From Donghicola eburneus (lineage in GTDB: Bacteria; Pseudomonadota; Alphaproteobacteria; Rhodobacterales; Rhodobacteraceae): DNA of 64,000 nucleotides. Position 1 is the first letter of the stretch, and each line of letters begins with the position of its first letter. The notes below the pieces were generated by a model. It was not told the origin of the DNA, did not search any database, and worked only from the letters and a program-made list of their open reading frames with translations. The stretch spans positions 1-64,000 of the forward strand of contig NZ_FOXY01000014.1 in assembly GCF_900115865.1 (NCBI RefSeq), written 5' to 3'. Shown here piece after piece: positions 61,354-64,000 of the stretch. A program made the translations under genes and the position numbers.

Positions 61354-61803
61354 TTAAGAACAGTAGCTGTAGCGGTTGCCAGTTGCACGGATGATCTGCG
61401 CAGCTGTTAGAGGTTTTGCGCCGTAGTAGTTCCGCAGGCCCACTTGTTGCCAAAACCAATTCTGAATTTCTGGCGGGTAGAACAGGACCATTCCTTTGGT
61501 CATCCGGTCCGACGCTTTGGTGGTCGGGGGGAAGATCGCGCTGACCGCGTGGAAGTGGAGCGTGACATTCGGGTTGTCGAAGCACAGGTTCTGGTCCAGC
61601 GCGAGGTACATAGTGCAGGCGGACTTGCAGTCGCCGGTGATTTTTACCTTCGTGCCTGCGCGAATGTAGTCGACGATCCGAGGGGCATAGTTTTGCACAA
61701 CACCTCCGACGTCATTACGCACGACTTTGACCTGTGGGGGTTTTGCAGCAAAGGTTGCCGTTGCGAGGCAGGACAGGACTGCTGCCATAATTATCCGTCG
61801 CAT
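61354..61803 (-). CDS. Small periplasmic ClpP-like (COG3904-type) protein
   Basis: A 149-residue protein starting at ATG 61803 with signal peptide MRRIIMAAVLSCLATATFA. The mature part shows VVQNYAPRIVDYIRAGTKVKITGDCKSACTMYLALDQNLCFDNPNVTLHFHA-like features, namely the GDCKSACTMYL segment with a Ser in nucleophile position. This is the pattern of periplasmic ClpP/SppA-fold proteins of the COG3904 type. Two Cys pairs may form disulfides. The in-frame extension to 61872 is rejected because the signal peptide defines the start. Protease activity is not certain. Confidence 0.65.
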   Translation of the reverse strand: MRRIIMAAVLSCLATATFAAKPPQVKVVRNDVGGVVQNYAPRIVDYIRAGTKVKITGDCKSACTMYLALDQNLCFDNPNVTLHFHAVSAIFPPTTKASDRMTKGMVLFYPPEIQNWFWQQVGLRNYYGAKPLTAAQIIRATGNRYSYCS

Positions 61804-62509
61804 TGCATTCCATCCAGTATCAATGCCTCGGGACGTAATGATCCGGCCCGTGCCAAAGGCACAGGAGGTCACAACGCCGAAGCGGTTAGCATGAGTCGAA
61901 ATCCAACATTTCTGTTGTTGGCACTGATTTTGGTTGTTGCAGGTGAAGTTTAATATCCGGTCAAAGGGCGAATGGCCGGGGTATTCGTCTTTCCGAGACT
62001 AGACGAAGGTGCAGGACCCGTTCGGCGGGGCACAAATATTCATCGCTGGGTATTTGTTAGTCACACGAACGAACGTAGTTGGGTCATGAGTCTAGTTCCA
62101 CGGGTAGTTCTAAAACGGTCAATCAGTGGGCCGTTATCTTATGGCTACAGCGCTAAATGACTGCTTCCGTAAAAATGGGTGCCCTCTCAATTTGGAACGC
62201 TCTGAAATGGCTCCGGTAAACAGATGCGGATGGCACCTAAATTCAAGCCGAAGTCCCGCGACATGTTGTGCCTAAGAAATGGAGTCAGCGTCGCGATATT
62301 GATTTGAACCCAATTCGTGAGTTTATTTTATAATTGGTCAATTTCTTTAATTGCAGTTAGCTGTGATTTAATCTCACAAAAATATCGAAGTAATAGTTTT
62401 GCAAAATGCAAATGATTCTATTGCGCATTGGTTTCGCGATATTGTAGGGCTGATATTAATTTCTGAAATATATTTACTCTTTCCTCTCTAATTATTAGGG
62501 TGACCCAAA
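61804..62509. other. Intergenic stretch, AT-rich in its second half; no gene seen
   Basis: About 700 bases with only short unsupported frames. From about 62300 to 62500 the sequence becomes very A/T-rich and should hold the promoter of the first YjbE-like gene. I see no clear hairpin or operator. Confidence 0.45.
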
Positions 62510-62806
62510 ATGAAATTAATTGTTTGTCTGTCGCTAATGATGTTTCCGACATTTATATCCGCCCAAGACGCCAGTGGCTCTTCTGTGCCTTTTCTCATCG
62601 GAGACGGTACGTCCGGAGGCGGCCAATCGGGGGGTGTTTCCCTTCAGGCCGCGCTTTCCAATGCAGGTCTCTCTGGCGGAGGGTTGAATGTCGGATCTTT
62701 GGCCCAAGCGGGGCTTGCGGACTCAGCCGTTGGCGGTGCGATCAACGTAGGCGACACCGATGCGGCTTCGTCGACCTCTAACACGTCTTCTGCGGGGACA
62801 AACTAA
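62510..62806 (+). CDS. Small secreted Gly/Ser-rich protein, YjbE-like
   Basis: A 98-residue protein with signal peptide MKLIVCLSLMMFPTFISA. The mature part is Gly-, Ser- and Ala-rich with hydrophobic repeats (VSLQAALSNAGLSGGGLNVG) and ends in a Ser/Thr tail (SSTSNTSSAGTN). Overall layout (short signal, low-complexity body, Thr/Ser tail) resembles YjbE of the exopolysaccharide operon yjbEFGH. The next gene is a paralogue with a near-identical tail. No yjbF, yjbG or yjbH is present. Its role in extracellular matrix formation is inferred. AGGGTGACC precedes the ATG. Confidence 0.6.
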   Translation: MKLIVCLSLMMFPTFISAQDASGSSVPFLIGDGTSGGGQSGGVSLQAALSNAGLSGGGLNVGSLAQAGLADSAVGGAINVGDTDAASSTSNTSSAGTN

Positions 62807-62848
62807 AGCCGCATCAGTCTGAAGTGAAACTTGGTTGAATTGAATAAG

Positions 62849-63199
62849 ATGAAGAAGTTCCTCGTATATCTCGTTCCTTTGGCGATCCCGACCCTGGTTT
62901 GGGGGCAGGATGTTGCCGGTCAGGCGGCTGTGGCGCAACAAGGCGCGGCGACAGCGTCGGCTGCGGGCGGGCAGGCGACTTTGGCGACTGTGAACGGTGT
63001 GCTGACCAATGCGGCCAACCTGACCAACGCATTGAACGGTTTGGGGCTGATTGGCGGTGGTCTCGGGGTTGCTGGCGCGGCGACAACAGGTGTTGCGGCT
63101 GTTGGCTTGGGAACGGCGCTAAGTGCGGCAGGCGGCGGGCAGGGCGGAGATTCAACCTCTTCTACCTCGGGCACCTCTTCTTCGAGCGGAACAAATTAA
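62849..63199 (+). CDS. Small secreted Gly/Ala-rich protein, YjbE-like
   Basis: A 116-residue protein with signal peptide MKKFLVYLVPLAIPTLVWG, then a Gln/Ala/Gly-rich body (VAQQGAATASAAGGQATLA, GLGLIGGGLGVAGAATTGVA) and the tail STSSTSGTSSSSGTN. The segment VGLGTALSAAGGGQGG before the Ser/Thr tail closely resembles the VALAATGGGDGS-type motif of E. coli YjbE. Probably exported to the periplasm or surface. It lies 42 bases after its paralogue. The ATG at 62849 starts the signal peptide, so the in-frame start at 62831 is not used. Confidence 0.62.
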   Translation: MKKFLVYLVPLAIPTLVWGQDVAGQAAVAQQGAATASAAGGQATLATVNGVLTNAANLTNALNGLGLIGGGLGVAGAATTGVAAVGLGTALSAAGGGQGGDSTSSTSGTSSSSGTN

Positions 63200-63284
63200 A
63201 TTACCGGGGCTTTGGAGTTTGGCCCCACGCGTGTCAGTTATTCGATTTATTTTTATGACCTGACGTATTGTATGTAGAACTCTG

Positions 63285-63336
63285 CCAGCCCTTTGGTCTC
63301 CGTGAATTGGGAAACCACGGGGCTGGAAATTATTTT
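63285..63336 (+). terminator. Possible terminator after the YjbE-like pair
   Basis: CCAGCCC (63285-63291) pairs with GGGCTGG (63320-63326), followed by an A/T-rich tract with TTTTT at about 63333. The loop is long (28 bases) and itself can fold through GGT/ACC and CCGTG/CACGG pairs. It lies in the 306-base gap between the YjbE-like and WGR genes, which otherwise shows nothing. Confidence 0.4.
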
Positions 63337-63505
63337 TGCTCCTGTAAGTGCTGATTGGTGGTGCTGCGTATTCCACGACGCCTGACGCAGCAGCGATCTC
63401 GACTTGCCCATCCCATCCCATCCATCAAAGTTCTGAATCGGACGAGGTGCGTTGATTCATAAATTGAATTGGACGTGCAGAGTCCCCGTCCGTCATACTT
63501 TGGTT

Positions 63506-63781
63506 ATGACACATCAACCCTTTCCCAGAGTGAGACTGACACGTTGCGATCTCGCGCGGAATATGAGGCGGTTCTACGCGCTTTCGCTTGAGCCAAATCT
63601 GTTCGGAGAGACCACGCTTGTTCGGAACTGGGGGCGTATTGGGACCAGCGGGCAAAGCCGTTTGCACACATTCGATGATCCGGCCGAAGCGGCGTTGGCC
63701 TTTGAGGAATGGCGGTCTTTGAAGGCTCGCAAAGGTTATGTTCCTGAAACGGATCCGCGCTCGGGCGGTCCCGCGTCCTGA
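63506..63781 (+). CDS. Stand-alone WGR domain protein
   Basis: A 91-residue protein. The WGR domain is visible from residue 18: MRRFYALSLEPNLFGETTLVRNWGRIGTSGQSRLHTF-type pattern with the WGRIGTSGQ core, then DDPAEAALAFEEWRSLKARKGY. WGR domains bind nucleic acids and occur in PARPs and in bacterial stand-alone forms of unknown role. The ATG at 63506 is preferred over 63452 because the domain follows directly. Such small WGR genes are frequent on alphaproteobacterial plasmids. Confidence 0.88.
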   Translation: MTHQPFPRVRLTRCDLARNMRRFYALSLEPNLFGETTLVRNWGRIGTSGQSRLHTFDDPAEAALAFEEWRSLKARKGYVPETDPRSGGPAS

Positions 63782-63784
63782 GTA

Positions 63785-64000
63785 TCCGACTAAAATTGCG
63801 CCTAAAAACATGCTTCGGGGTGTGGGGGTCCGGTGCGGGCTAGCTTGGCCCCATGACAGGAGACATCTGGTTGAGACCCTGTGACTCGATGGGGCAGGCG
63901 TGATCTACGGCTTAGGATGGTCCGTAAAATGGGAACATTTGCGGTGCATGAGGTGTTCGTCAATCGACCACCCGCGCCGCGTTATGGTGCTTCACTCAAC
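63785..64000. other. Right end of window: no assignable gene
   Basis: The last 215 bases contain a short rightward frame from about 63918 (MVRKMGTFAVHEVFVNRPPA) that runs off the edge. It could be the start of a gene, but there is no recognisable domain and no clear ribosome binding site. Confidence 0.3.

Noticed and set aside
1-64000. tRNA, rRNA and CRISPR arrays
   Set aside because: No cloverleaf or T-loop consensus outside genes, no rRNA-like sequence and no spaced repeats were seen by eye. A dedicated tRNA search would settle this.

Overview
The window looks like part of an extrachromosomal replicon (plasmid or chromid) of a marine alphaproteobacterium of the Rhodobacterales, Roseobacter group. 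The reasons are a complete repA-repB-repC module near the right end, a dimethylsulfoniopropionate (DMSP) demethylation gene set with DmdA, a Rhodobacter-type polyol transport and catabolism locus, and a candidate small RNA with paired CCUCCUCCC loops known from Rhodobacteraceae. Most genes are GC-rich and closely packed. The exceptions are three stretches that look AT-richer and foreign or decayed: 0-2 kb, 29.4-35.6 kb and 59.4-62.5 kb.

Layout. 0-2 kb: remnants of IS110 and IS3 elements, a candidate Cuckoo-type sRNA and a frameshifted gene relic. 2-13.3 kb: an OxyR-like LysR regulator, an operon of three small proteins, cyanide-insensitive bd oxidase (cydAB/cioAB), a fasciclin protein, a DUF393 protein, an SbtA-type bicarbonate permease with a divergent LysR regulator, a nucleotidyltransferase-fold gene broken by one TGA, secreted proteins, a cold-shock gene and a DUF982 gene. 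13.3-29.4 kb: a polyol/ketose locus. A SorC regulator heads a leftward operon (ketose 3-epimerase, PfkB kinase, GatZ/KbaZ-like protein, three short-chain dehydrogenases of which one is broken by a TGA, aldehyde dehydrogenase). A divergent rightward operon holds an ABC importer, xylitol-type dehydrogenase, HAD phosphatase and xylulokinase.

29.4-35.9 kb: a cargo block with three sulfotransferase-like proteins and a galactofuranosyltransferase-like enzyme. It is bracketed by two copies of the xylulokinase 3' end that are 339 bp long and about 96% identical, the footprint expected of single-crossover integration. 36-41.3 kb: a soluble PAS chemoreceptor, a CHRD/RTX protein, a LysE exporter, a zinc-ribbon microprotein and a DUF2322 protein. 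41.4-50.9 kb: an AraC regulator diverges from dmdC-dmdD-dmdB-dmdA, followed by a convergent phosphotransferase / acyl-CoA dehydrogenase / SDR operon. 51-55.5 kb: a 1483-residue protein joining a beta-helix, RTX repeats, three CBM2-like modules and a GH9 cellulase domain. 56-59.4 kb: repABC with a candidate antisense ctRNA, followed by three copies of a parS-like palindrome. 61-64 kb: a small periplasmic ClpP-like protein, two YjbE-like secreted proteins and a WGR-domain protein.

Together the genes suggest an accessory replicon for using algal and plant products (DMSP, polyols, cellulose) and for modifying the cell surface. No gene family here is wholly unknown to me. The observations most worth checking are the multidomain cellulase, the xylB-flanked insertion, the clustered dmd genes, the candidate sRNA, the parS array and the GatZ-like protein without its aldolase partner. 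All calls come from reading the sequence. No database search was run.
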